Part shown: piece after piece, positions 7,414 to 15,045 of the stretch
Position numbering within the stretch: position 1 is the first letter of the stretch
Layout of the letters: each line of letters starts with the position of its first letter
Source of the DNA: an uncultured Rhodospirillales bacterium
GTDB taxonomy: Bacteria > Pseudomonadota > Alphaproteobacteria > Acetobacterales > Acetobacteraceae
Assembly: GCA_903865895.1 (NCBI GenBank)
Contig: CAIPLM010000214.1
Coordinates: 1 to 44,445, forward strand
Reading direction: 5' to 3'
DNA length: 44,445 bases
Translations under genes and position numbers: made by a program
Notes under the pieces: generated by a model
The model's input: the letters and a program-made list of their open reading frames with translations, nothing else
Databases searched by the model: none
Told to the model about the DNA's origin: nothing

Positions 7414-9306
7414 TCACCCCATACGATCGGCTTGTCCTACCGCCGCTGCGCGGCGCCGATGCGGCAGCAGCGGTACTACCACGGCGGAACGGATCGGCAG
7501 CATCGCCGCCTGCACCCGGTTTCGCCCGTCCCGTTTGGCGGAATACAGCGCCGCGTCTGCCGCTTCCAGCAACCCCTGCTGCGCGATATCCGCCGTCGGC
7601 ATCGCCGCGGCCACCCCGATGGAGACGGTGACCACCCCATCGGCATTGGCCTCGTGGGGAATGTCGAGCGCCTCGATCGCGGCGCGGACGCGCTCGCCGA
7701 CATCGAGTGCGCCATCGAGCGAAGTGGCGGGCAGGATGACGGCGAATTCCTCGCCGCCATAGCGGGCCGCGAGATCATGCGGACGGCGGATTTGTGCGGC
7801 GATGCCGCTGGCGATCGCCTTGAGGCAGGTATCCCCGGCCTGGTGGCCGTAGCGGTCGTTGAAGGCCTTGAAGTGATCGGCATCGATCAGCAGCAGCGCC
7901 ATCGTCTCGCCGCCGCGCATGGCGCGCCGCCATTCCTGGTCCAGCACCTCATCGAAGCGGCCGCGATTGGCCACCCCGGTCAGCCCGTCCGTCGATGCCT
8001 TTGCCGCGAGTTCCGCCATCGCGTGTTCCAGCGCCTGCTCAGCCTCCTTCTGGCGCGTGACGTCGCGCAGATTGGCGACGAACTCCTTGGCGGTGCCGTC
8101 GGACTGGCGGACGAGATGCAGCCGGGCCTCCAGCCAGCACCAGCTGCCATCCTTGCGGGCGTAGCGGTAGGTGTTGGCCAGATAGTCGTTGCCGGAGGCC
8201 ATCTGCTCTCGCACGGCGCGGAACTGGGCGAGGTCCTCGGGGTGCACATGGTCATGCCAGTTCGGCTGCATCATCTCCGCGGGTGTCCAGCCGAGCACCG
8301 CGGTGCAGCCGGGTGAGACATAGAGGCGGCGGCCATCGAGCCGCACCCTGGTGATGATGTCCGAAGCGTGGTCGGTCAGCAGGCGATAGAGGCTTTCATT
8401 GCGGCTCAGCCGTGCGTGCTGGTCGGCCAGCGCCTGATTCATCCGCCTCCGCTCGGACACCGCAGCGCCGAGGGCGTAGACCATGGTGGATAGCAAGGCG
8501 AGCATCGCCAGCAGATAGAGCACGCTGCCGCCCGGGCCGGTCGCGATGAAGGCGATGAGCGGGCCGCGGCCAAGCACCAGGCCCACCACGCCGGCGAGGA
8601 AGGTCAACAGGATGCCGAGCCCGGCCCCACCAGGACCCAGCCGGCCGACCAGCAGGAGCAGGGCGGGGCACAGCACGAGATACATCGGCGCCACCTCCTG
8701 CAACGACACCGCGAGGGCGAGCGCGGTATATAGGCCGGCCAGCACCAGCGTCGGCGCCAGCAGCGGCGGCACCAGCAGGAGCAATACGTCGCGGCGCAGC
8801 AGGTTGAGGGTGAGGGGGGTCATCACCGCGAGGCCGAGCGCCTCGATCAACATCCCGCGCCAGTTGAGCGTCGTCCAGTTCGCGCTGGAGCCGAGCAGGG
8901 CCGGAAGCTCGGAGATCGGGGCAACCGCCACCGCCACCGCGGCAGCAAGGGCCAGGCCGTGCGGGCGCGTGAGGTGATCCGGCTGCCAGCCCAGCCGACG
9001 CAGGGTGAAGGCCGCACCGCCGGAAATCAGCAGGTTCACGGCGCCGACCGCCAAGGCCTCTTCCACCGCGTGCCCCAGCAGCACCCAGGCTGGCACCAAG
9101 CCGAGAGCGGCCCCCGTCATCAGCCAGGGGCCGGTGGCCGGCTTGGCGCGCACCAGCAATCCGAGCAACACGCCATCCAGCACCCAGCCAGGTGCCAGCG
9201 CGGGATCGCTGCCACCCAGCACGTGCCCGATGGTCAGGGCGAGCGCGGCACATGCGGCCGTGGCCAGGCATGCCAGAACCCGCCGCCTCCACCGCACATC
9301 CGCCAT
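7414..9306 (-). CDS. Membrane diguanylate cyclase (MASE1-like, PAS, GGDEF)
   Basis: A 630-residue three-part signalling protein. The first 280 residues or so form about eight hydrophobic helices resembling a MASE1 sensor. A PAS domain follows, with the typical PAC end at WLEARLHLV and FVANLRDVTRQKEAEQ. The C-terminal GGDEF domain has LLIDADHFKAFNDRYGH, the active GGEEF and an RPHD inhibitory (RxxD) site five residues before it. This predicts a functional, product-inhibited enzyme that makes cyclic di-GMP from two GTP at the inner membrane. No EAL domain is present. The ligand of the sensor is unknown. Flanked by a short gap that carries a terminator-like hairpin of the upstream gene. Confidence 0.92.
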   Translation of the reverse strand: MADVRWRRRVLACLATAACAALALTIGHVLGGSDPALAPGWVLDGVLLGLLVRAKPATGPWLMTGAALGLVPAWVLLGHAVEEALAVGAVNLLISGGAAFTLRRLGWQPDHLTRPHGLALAAAVAVAVAPISELPALLGSSANWTTLNWRGMLIEALGLAVMTPLTLNLLRRDVLLLLVPPLLAPTLVLAGLYTALALAVSLQEVAPMYLVLCPALLLLVGRLGPGGAGLGILLTFLAGVVGLVLGRGPLIAFIATGPGGSVLYLLAMLALLSTMVYALGAAVSERRRMNQALADQHARLSRNESLYRLLTDHASDIITRVRLDGRRLYVSPGCTAVLGWTPAEMMQPNWHDHVHPEDLAQFRAVREQMASGNDYLANTYRYARKDGSWCWLEARLHLVRQSDGTAKEFVANLRDVTRQKEAEQALEHAMAELAAKASTDGLTGVANRGRFDEVLDQEWRRAMRGGETMALLLIDADHFKAFNDRYGHQAGDTCLKAIASGIAAQIRRPHDLAARYGGEEFAVILPATSLDGALDVGERVRAAIEALDIPHEANADGVVTVSIGVAAAMPTADIAQQGLLEAADAALYSAKRDGRNRVQAAMLPIRSAVVVPLLPHRRRAAAVGQADRMG

Positions 9307-9363
9307 GCCCCACCCTCCACCGTTGGCGGGACCCTAGGAAGGGGGGATGAACAGGAGGTTAAA

Positions 9364-9384
9364 CGGGGCGCGCCGAACGCCCCG
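9364..9384 (-). terminator. Terminator-like hairpin after the PLP enzyme gene
   Basis: CGGGGCG (9364-9370) and CGCCCCG (9378-9384) form a perfect 7-bp stem with a 7-base loop. It lies about 20 bases past the stop of the minus-strand gene at 9403-10407, and the minus-strand transcript continues with UUU. The U-run is short, so termination efficiency is uncertain. Confidence 0.45.
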
Positions 9385-9402
9385 ATTCAACGCAATGGAC
9401 GG

Positions 9403-10407
9403 TCAGGCCGCCGAGGTCAGGAAGTCGCGATAGCCGAACAGGCCGACCTGCCCGCCGGTGTGCAGGAAGACGATGTTCTGATCCTGGGTGTAGTGGCCCT
9501 TGCGGATCAGGTCGATCAGCCCGGCCATGCCCTTCCCGGAGTAGACGGGATCGAGGAAAATCCCCTCCAGCCTTGCGCACAACATCAGCGCCTCGCCCAT
9601 CCCCGCGGTCGGGATGCCGTAGCCCTCGCCGACATAGTCGCAATTGGCGACCACCGCCTCGCGGCGAATACCGCCCTTGAGGCCGAGCTTCTCGGCGGTC
9701 GACTCGCAGAGCTTGTGGACGTTGGCCTCTTGGCGATCACGCGGGTTGCGCACGCCGATGCCGAGCACGGGAATCCCGGAATTCAGCGCCTCGAGCCCGA
9801 CGACCAAGCCGGCCTGAGTGCCGGCGCTGCCGGTGGCGTGCACCAGCTGGTCGATCCGCAGGCCAATCTCATTGGCCTGGGCCAGCAATTCGAGCGCCAC
9901 ATGTGCATAGCCCAGCGCGCCGGTGGGGTTGGAGCCGCCGCCGGGGATGACATAGACCTTCTCGCCGGCGGCCCGCATCGCGGCGCCCTTGGCCTCGGCC
10001 TCGGCGTTCATGTCGAGCCCGGGCTCGCGATACTCGATATTGAGGCCGAGCATGCGGTCGAGCAGCACGTTGCCGCTCTCCAGGTAGTCGGTGTCGTTGG
10101 TCTTGATGCGGTGCTCCAGCAGCGCGGTGCATTTGAGGCCGAGCTTGGCGGCGGCGGCGGCGGTCTGGCGGACGTGGTTGGACTGCACGGCGCCTTGGGT
10201 GACGATGTGGGTGGCGCCCTGCGCAAGCGCCTCGCCGAGGAGGAATTCGAGCTTGCGGTTCTTGTTGCCGCCAGTGGCAAGCCCGGTTGCGTCATCGCGC
10301 TTGATCCAGAGCTGCGGGCCGCCGAGATGGGCGGTCAGCCGCGGCATGAATTCGAGCGGCGTCGGCGCATGGCAGAGTTTGACGCGGGGGAAGCGGGCGA
10401 GATGCAT
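9403..10407 (-). CDS. D-cysteine desulfhydrase / L-cysteate sulfo-lyase family PLP enzyme
   Basis: A 334-residue fold-type II PLP enzyme of the ACC deaminase/D-cysteine desulfhydrase family. The cofactor lysine is Lys49 in [12 protein letters not shown], and the conserved serine is Ser76 in [11 protein letters not shown]. The PLP phosphate loop is probably [10 protein letters not shown]. Members release sulfide from D-cysteine, or sulfite from L-cysteate (CuyA), with pyruvate and ammonia as the other products. The N-terminus MHLARFPRV and the overall sequence resemble both groups, so the substrate is undecided. AGGAAA precedes the ATG by about 12 bases. It is divergent from msrP, which also handles oxidised sulfur compounds. 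Confidence 0.88.
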   Translation of the reverse strand: MHLARFPRVKLCHAPTPLEFMPRLTAHLGGPQLWIKRDDATGLATGGNKNRKLEFLLGEALAQGATHIVTQGAVQSNHVRQTAAAAAKLGLKCTALLEHRIKTNDTDYLESGNVLLDRMLGLNIEYREPGLDMNAEAEAKGAAMRAAGEKVYVIPGGGSNPTGALGYAHVALELLAQANEIGLRIDQLVHATGSAGTQAGLVVGLEALNSGIPVLGIGVRNPRDRQEANVHKLCESTAEKLGLKGGIRREAVVANCDYVGEGYGIPTAGMGEALMLCARLEGIFLDPVYSGKGMAGLIDLIRKGHYTQDQNIVFLHTGGQVGLFGYRDFLTSAA

Positions 10408-10576
10408 GGGACTGGCTTTCCTGCTGCGGCCTGTAACGGCGGGCGTTCTCGTCTGTTTGGTTCAAGGGCGACGGAATATCAACCCGGCCGTTGCCTTGGC
10501 GACCCTCGGCGGGGCACTATGTGTGCGCTGCGGGTTGCGCACCGAACGGGGCACCCATGGCAAGGAGCAGGGGAAC

Positions 10577-11557
10577 ATGATCATCCACAGGCGGCGCGGC
10601 TGGGAGATTCCGGAACGCGAGGCGACACCGGAGGCGGTGGTGCTAGGGCGGCGGGCGCTGCTTGGCGCCGGCGCCGGGCTGGGCGCCATGATCGCGGGGC
10701 CGGCCTCGGCGCAATGGAACATTTTCGGCCGCCGCCCCAACATGCCCGATCTCGCCGCGCGCAAGCCGCTGCCGGCGCCGATGAACGCGGCCTACGAGCC
10801 CGGCCGCGCGCTGACGCCCGAACTCGAGGCAACGACCTATAATAACTATTACGAATTCGGCGAATCGAAATCGATCTACGACGCCGCCAAGGGCTTCTCC
10901 GTCGAGCCATGGACCATCGAGATCACCGGCCAGGTCGCCAAGCCGCGTAAGATCGGCTTCGAGGATCTGTTGAAGCAGGTGACATTGCAGGAGCGGGTGA
11001 CGCGGCATCGCTGCGTCGAGCGCTGGGCGATGACGGTGCCGTGGGTTGGCTTCCCGCTCGCCGATTTGGTGAAGCTCGTCGAGCCGACCAGCAAGGCGAA
11101 ATACCTCATTTTCACCTCGGCCGCCGACAAGAAGACCATGCCGGGCCTCAACCGCTCCTATTATCCGTGGCCCTACGTGGAAGGCGTCACCATGCAGGAG
11201 GCGGCGAATGACCTCTCCTTCATCTCGGTCGGCATGTACGGCAAGGTGCTGCCGACCCAGAACGGCGCGCCGCTGCGGCTGACGTTGCCGTGGAAATACG
11301 GGTTCAAGCATGCCAAGGCGATTGTGAAGATCGAGTTCTCCGAAAAGCGGCCAGTCTCCTTCTGGGAGGCGCTGAACGGCGACGAGTACGGGTTTTGGGC
11401 CAACATCAACCCCGCCGTCGCCCATCCGCGCTGGAGCCAGTCGACCGAGACGCTGCTTGGCACTGACGAGACGGTGCCGACCAAGATCTGGAACGGCTAT
11501 GGCGAGTTCGTTGCCGGCATGTATGCCGACAAGAAGAACGAACGGCTGTTCGCTTGA
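10577..11557 (+). CDS. msrP: Protein-methionine-sulfoxide reductase, molybdopterin catalytic subunit
   Basis: A 326-residue periplasmic molybdoenzyme of the YedY/MsrP family, which reduces methionine sulfoxide in oxidised periplasmic proteins. A twin-arginine type leader is visible: Arg25-Arg26 in LGRRALLG, a hydrophobic stretch, then a likely cut after GPASA at 45. The molybdenum ligand is Cys146 in RHRCVERWAM, the same precursor position as in E. coli. The DLSFISVGMYGK and KYGFKHAK segments also fit the family. ATG 10577 has AGGAGCAGGGG in front; the open frame extends upstream, but without protein-like sequence. The usual next gene, the haem membrane partner msrQ, is absent and a short membrane protein follows instead. 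Confidence 0.94.
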   Translation: MIIHRRRGWEIPEREATPEAVVLGRRALLGAGAGLGAMIAGPASAQWNIFGRRPNMPDLAARKPLPAPMNAAYEPGRALTPELEATTYNNYYEFGESKSIYDAAKGFSVEPWTIEITGQVAKPRKIGFEDLLKQVTLQERVTRHRCVERWAMTVPWVGFPLADLVKLVEPTSKAKYLIFTSAADKKTMPGLNRSYYPWPYVEGVTMQEAANDLSFISVGMYGKVLPTQNGAPLRLTLPWKYGFKHAKAIVKIEFSEKRPVSFWEALNGDEYGFWANINPAVAHPRWSQSTETLLGTDETVPTKIWNGYGEFVAGMYADKKNERLFA

Positions 11558-11880
11558 GCAAGGCGGCCCCCATCCTCCCGCGCGGCCTGTCGATCCTGGC
11601 CGCCGTGTGCTTCGTGGGGGCCGCGTCGCTCGCCATCCTTTATCCGCCGTTCATGTCGCTGAACCGGCTGCTGTTCCGCATCAGCCATGAGATGCCGGCC
11701 AGCGTGCAGGAGATGGTGCGCGGCACGTTCGGCGAGGATGTGTGGCGCTGGATGGCGGTGCCGCTGCTGACCCGCCCGTGCTGGTTGCTGCCGCTGTCCG
11801 CTGCAATCGTGTTTGCAGGACTCGCCTTCACGTTCCGCTCGCGCTCCGGCGTTTCCGGCCAACCCCGCCTGCGCAACTGA
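11554..11880 (+). CDS. Small two-helix membrane protein following msrP
   Basis: A 108-residue protein of unknown family with two hydrophobic segments (about residues 12-32 and 75-93) and a conserved-looking loop between them, RGTFGEDVWRWMAVPLL. The start is TTG 11554, overlapping the TGA of msrP by three bases, so translation is probably coupled. It is too short to be MsrQ, which has about 200 residues and haem-ligating histidines; only one histidine (HEMPA) is seen here. It could be an alternative membrane anchor or electron-transfer helper for MsrP, but this rests on position alone. A strong hairpin follows 6 bases after the stop. Confidence 0.65.
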   Translation: MSKAAPILPRGLSILAAVCFVGAASLAILYPPFMSLNRLLFRISHEMPASVQEMVRGTFGEDVWRWMAVPLLTRPCWLLPLSAAIVFAGLAFTFRSRSGVSGQPRLRN

Positions 11881-11886
11881 GGTGGA

Positions 11887-11910
11887 CCGGAGCGGCCTTC
11901 ACCGCTCCGG
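11887..11910. terminator. Bidirectional terminator-like hairpin between convergent genes
   Basis: CCGGAGCGG (11887-11895) pairs perfectly with CCGCTCCGG (11902-11910) around the six-base loop CCTTCA, followed on the plus strand by CCTTTCAACTT. It sits exactly between the plus-strand msrP unit (stop 11880) and the minus-strand oxidoreductase gene (stop 11920), so it can serve both. Confidence 0.6.
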
Positions 11911-11919
11911 CCTTTCAAC

Positions 11920-13002
11920 TTACGGCACGAGGTGCGCGACGCGGGGTTTCACCTCTTCCTGGATGAGGCGCAGCGAGTTGTGCCAGACGTCGGGGTTGTC
12001 GGCGTAGTCGAAGCCGAACACCAGCAACTGCCCGAAGCCGCCGACGTCGTTGTAGACCGCTTCCAGCTTCTTCGCGACGGTCTCGGGCGAGCCGACCAGC
12101 CAGTTGTGGTGGGCGCAGTATTCCACCGTCACGTCCTCATCGGCCACGGACTGGTCGTGCTTGAGGAATTCCTTGAAGCCGAAATTCGACAGCAGGGGCA
12201 GGAAGTACTCGCCCATCATGCGGCCCATCATGCCCTTGACGGAGAGTTCCCACGCCAACTCGTCGGTTTCGGCGACGAAGATTTCGCGCACCAGGCGCCA
12301 TTCCCGCCGGTCGGGCGTGCGGCCGGACTTCCTGGCACCGGCCTCGACGCTCTCCCAATGGCTTTTCACGTAGGCCGGGTTGAGATTGAGGCTCATTGGG
12401 ATGTAGCCGAATTCGCCGGCCATCTTCAGCGTGTCGGAGTTCTTCGACAGCCCGGCGACGCCGATCGGCGGGTGAGGCTGCTGGAGCGGCTTGATGTGGG
12501 GCTTGAGGAAGCCGAACATCGTGTCGGGCTTGTTGACCGTCCAGTGCTTGCCCTTGTGCTCCCACGGGCCTTCCTGGCCCCACATCTTCAGGATGATGTC
12601 GAGCGACTCGCGGGTCATCTCGCGATTGGCGCCGGACATGCCGTCGACATTGAACATCACCCAGTCGCTCGGCAGGCCCGAGGCGGCGATGCCGAAATTG
12701 AGGCGACCCTCGGAGAGATGATCGAGCATGGCGACGCGATTGGCGAGCTCGGCGGGGTGGTGATACGGCAGCAGGAAGCCGCCGGGCCCGATGCGCAGCC
12801 GCTTGGTCTGCAGCAGCGCCTGGGCGATCAGCAGGTCGGGCGAGGGGTGGGGTTCCCAGGGGGCGGTGTGGTGCTCGCCGATCCACGCCTCGGTGAACCC
12901 GAGTTCATCGAGCCAGCGCATCGTCTGCAAATCCCAGTCATGGCCGGCCTTGAGGCCGCGTTCGGGGGGATGCGAGGGCATCGTGAAATAGCCGAATTCC
13001 AT
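11920..13002 (-). CDS. LLM-class (luciferase-like) flavin-dependent oxidoreductase
   Basis: A 360-residue member of the bacterial luciferase-like, F420/FMN-binding oxidoreductase superfamily. Typical features are the start MEFGYFTMPSHPP, WIGEHHTAPWEPHPSPDLL, the barrel segment GGFLLPYHHPAELANRVAMLDHLSEGRLNFGI, and the C-terminal GSPETVAKKLE. Relatives use reduced FMN and oxygen to oxidise small organic molecules such as monoterpenes, alkanesulfonates or aminated compounds; the substrate here is unknown. GAGGAAA precedes the ATG. It stands alone on the minus strand, convergent with the msrP unit. Confidence 0.9.
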   Translation of the reverse strand: MEFGYFTMPSHPPERGLKAGHDWDLQTMRWLDELGFTEAWIGEHHTAPWEPHPSPDLLIAQALLQTKRLRIGPGGFLLPYHHPAELANRVAMLDHLSEGRLNFGIAASGLPSDWVMFNVDGMSGANREMTRESLDIILKMWGQEGPWEHKGKHWTVNKPDTMFGFLKPHIKPLQQPHPPIGVAGLSKNSDTLKMAGEFGYIPMSLNLNPAYVKSHWESVEAGARKSGRTPDRREWRLVREIFVAETDELAWELSVKGMMGRMMGEYFLPLLSNFGFKEFLKHDQSVADEDVTVEYCAHHNWLVGSPETVAKKLEAVYNDVGGFGQLLVFGFDYADNPDVWHNSLRLIQEEVKPRVAHLVP

Positions 13003-13138
13003 GGTGTTTCCTCATTGATCTTCTCGGCACGGTCTGTGCCGGCACGGCGATGCTAGCCGCGCCGCTCGATCAGGTGAAGCACGTCCGCGGGAGCGCAGTT
13101 GGAATTGGCGCGGAATTCACGCAGCGCTGCGCGGCGCC

Positions 13139-13492
13139 TCAACCGGCTGGGCGGGCAGCCAGTATGGCAGGGGCCCAACTGCGAATATCCGGCCAGATCT
13201 GCGTCGCCCAATAGGCTGCGGCGCAGCCGGCTTCGGGCGGTACCTGTGGCAGCTTCGCCTGAATCAGAGCTGTGATCGCCCGGCCGCTTGGCATTTGCGC
13301 CTTGGCGGCGCCGATGGCGTTTTGCCCCTTGGCAGTGGCCGCGATGGCCGGCAGCTTAGCCAGTTCGACCTCCGCCAACTTGCGAACCCGCGTATTCACG
13401 GCGTCGCAGTTGTTCGGGGTAGCTTCGATTTGCGACGGTAGGAAATAGGCGGCGCCGACTATCGCGACGAGGAGCAAGAGGATCATTTTCAT
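13139..13492 (-). CDS. Small exported protein, unknown function
   Basis: A 117-residue protein if it starts at ATG 13492, with GGCGGAGC directly before it; a second ATG two codons later is equally possible. The N-terminus MKMILLLLVAIVGAAYFLPSQ is a signal peptide or single membrane anchor. The rest is soluble, with two cysteines (NNCDAVN and EAGCAAAYW) that could form a disulfide in the periplasm. I do not recognise the family. The frame extends upstream to 13540, but that stretch is arginine-rich and unlike an N-terminus. It lies 48 bases downstream of the end region of the NUDIX gene on the same strand. Confidence 0.7.
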   Translation of the reverse strand: MKMILLLLVAIVGAAYFLPSQIEATPNNCDAVNTRVRKLAEVELAKLPAIAATAKGQNAIGAAKAQMPSGRAITALIQAKLPQVPPEAGCAAAYWATQIWPDIRSWAPAILAARPAG

Positions 13493-13557
13493 GCTCCGCC
13501 GGTAACATATTGCTACGCGCCGCGCCAGTCGGGGAAACACTCATAGCGGCGCGTAGG

Positions 13558-14004
13558 TCAGACGCCGAGCAGGCCCCGCGCGATGTCGATCACCCGGTAG
13601 GCTTCGCTCCACAGCTTGAAGCCGGCGATCTCGGAGAGCTTCACGAAGCGCGCCTCGGCGGCGTCGCTGTCGCCGACCGGGTCGCCCGCTTCCCAGCGGC
13701 CGGCGAAATCGATGATGGTGTAGTGGTAGCGCACCCGGCCATCGGGATCGCGGGTGATGCTGTCGACATGGGCGGAGAGGTGCAGCTTGCCGACGGTGAT
13801 GCCGGTTTCCTCCAGCAATTCCCGCCGGGCGGCGGCCTCGGCGGGTTCGCCAACCTCCTGCGCGCCGCCTGGCAGGCTCCAGGTGCCGTAGTTCGGCGCC
13901 TTGCCGCGGCGGATCAGCAGCACTTCGCCGACCCCGTCCGCCGTCGGCCGCAATACAACGACGCCGATGCCGATGATTGGCCGGGTGGGGTATTCCCGGC
14001 TCAC
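13558..14004 (-). CDS. NUDIX hydrolase
   Basis: A 148-residue NUDIX protein. The full box GX5EX7REUXEEXGU is present at residues 47-69 (GAQEVGE, then RELLEETGI). The family cleaves nucleoside diphosphates linked to another group; members of this size and style (GIGVVVLRP, KAPNYGTWSLPGG) often act on ADP-ribose or NADH-like substrates. The start is GTG 14004, which overlaps the TGA of the DUF4340 gene by 4 bases, so it is the last member of the ABC-transporter operon. Whether it works with the transporter is not known. Confidence 0.93.
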   Translation of the reverse strand: MSREYPTRPIIGIGVVVLRPTADGVGEVLLIRRGKAPNYGTWSLPGGAQEVGEPAEAAARRELLEETGITVGKLHLSAHVDSITRDPDGRVRYHYTIIDFAGRWEAGDPVGDSDAAEARFVKLSEIAGFKLWSEAYRVIDIARGLLGV

Positions 14005-15035
14005 TCGGTGGCCGGCGCGTCGCCGGGCTTCTCGGGCTCGCTGGCCTTGAGGTCATCCATGGTCGGGAGGAAGGACTTCTCCTTCCATGAGCCGAGCTGG
14101 TAGCTCCAACCCTGTAGCCGCGCGGCCAGCACCGTGGCGGCCTCCTTGGCGGCGTCACTGCCGACCACGCCGAACTGGGCCCAGAGGTCCTTTTCGGTCT
14201 TGAACAGCGTGGCGGTCACCAGCATGCCGTCGGTGGTGGTGATGAGCGAGGTGCCGATCTTCTCGCCGGGCTGTTCGGCCGCCGGGCGCACGTCGGTCAG
14301 CGTCAGTGCGTCGAGCGCGCGGCTGACCTCTTCGATACGGTAATCGTCGAGCTTGGGATGCTCCGTGGGCGCCACCAGGGCGAAGGCCCCGTCGGTGCGG
14401 CCGAATTCCAGCGCGATCTCGCCGCGGGTGGCCACCACCTTGGCGATCTTGGCGGCGGGAATGCTGACGATGTCGCGCTCGAACCACAGCTGCGGGTCGG
14501 CATCGAGCGGCAGGCGCCCCTCGGCGAGCCAGGACTGCGCCTCGCCGGGGCGGCGGATGAACAGGGTCTCGGGCACGCTGCCCTGGGTGCGCACCCGGCG
14601 ATGGCCGACGATGAGTTCCAGCATCGGCTTGCCGTCGGCGCCGAGCAGGCGGAGCAAGTTAGCGGTGCCGGTGGGGGAGGGGTCTTCGACGCCGAGGCGG
14701 GTGTACTGCGTCGGGTCGGCGGTGCGCGCCTCGGTGATGCGCAGTTCGGTGAGGCCGGTCAGCAGTTCGCGCAGGCGGTCCTGCTGCACGGGGAAGCCGC
14801 CGCGATCGGCGAGGCCCCATTTGCCGGAGGCCTGGACGATGCCCATCGTGACCCCCTTGCTGGTGATCTCGATGCGGTTGACCTGGCCGAGCTTGGCGGC
14901 AAGCCCGGGGAATACCAGCGTGCCCGGCGCGATTTCCACCTGGGCGGGTGGCACGGTGCGGATGCCGAATTGCCAAGCGGCGCCGAGCACCGTCACGGCG
15001 GCGACGGCGAGGAGGATTGAGGTGCGCTGTTGCAT
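14001..15035 (-). CDS. DUF4340 domain protein, partner of GldG-type ABC system
   Basis: A 344-residue protein with one N-terminal membrane helix (ILLAVAAVTVLGAAWQFGI) and a large extracytoplasmic part with DUF4340-type repeats (INRIEITSKGVTMGIVQASGKWGLADRGGFPV and similar strands). DUF4340 proteins are regularly encoded next to GldG-like ABC transporter components and are thought to be part of the complex on the periplasmic side; their role is not established. GAGGAGC precedes the ATG. It starts 10 bases after the GldG-like gene and overlaps the NUDIX gene. Confidence 0.9.
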   Translation of the reverse strand: MQQRTSILLAVAAVTVLGAAWQFGIRTVPPAQVEIAPGTLVFPGLAAKLGQVNRIEITSKGVTMGIVQASGKWGLADRGGFPVQQDRLRELLTGLTELRITEARTADPTQYTRLGVEDPSPTGTANLLRLLGADGKPMLELIVGHRRVRTQGSVPETLFIRRPGEAQSWLAEGRLPLDADPQLWFERDIVSIPAAKIAKVVATRGEIALEFGRTDGAFALVAPTEHPKLDDYRIEEVSRALDALTLTDVRPAAEQPGEKIGTSLITTTDGMLVTATLFKTEKDLWAQFGVVGSDAAKEAATVLAARLQGWSYQLGSWKEKSFLPTMDDLKASEPEKPGDAPATE

Positions 15036-15045
15036 GGCGTGCTCC

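Noticed and set aside
8959-10842. A 627-residue plus-strand open frame
   Set aside because: It is antisense to the diguanylate cyclase and PLP enzyme genes and runs into msrP in another frame. Its composition is typical of a shadow frame.
13120-13135. CGCAGCGCTGCG palindrome after the small exported protein gene as a terminator
   Set aside because: It has no loop and no U-run. A 12-base palindrome of this composition is expected by chance in GC-rich DNA.
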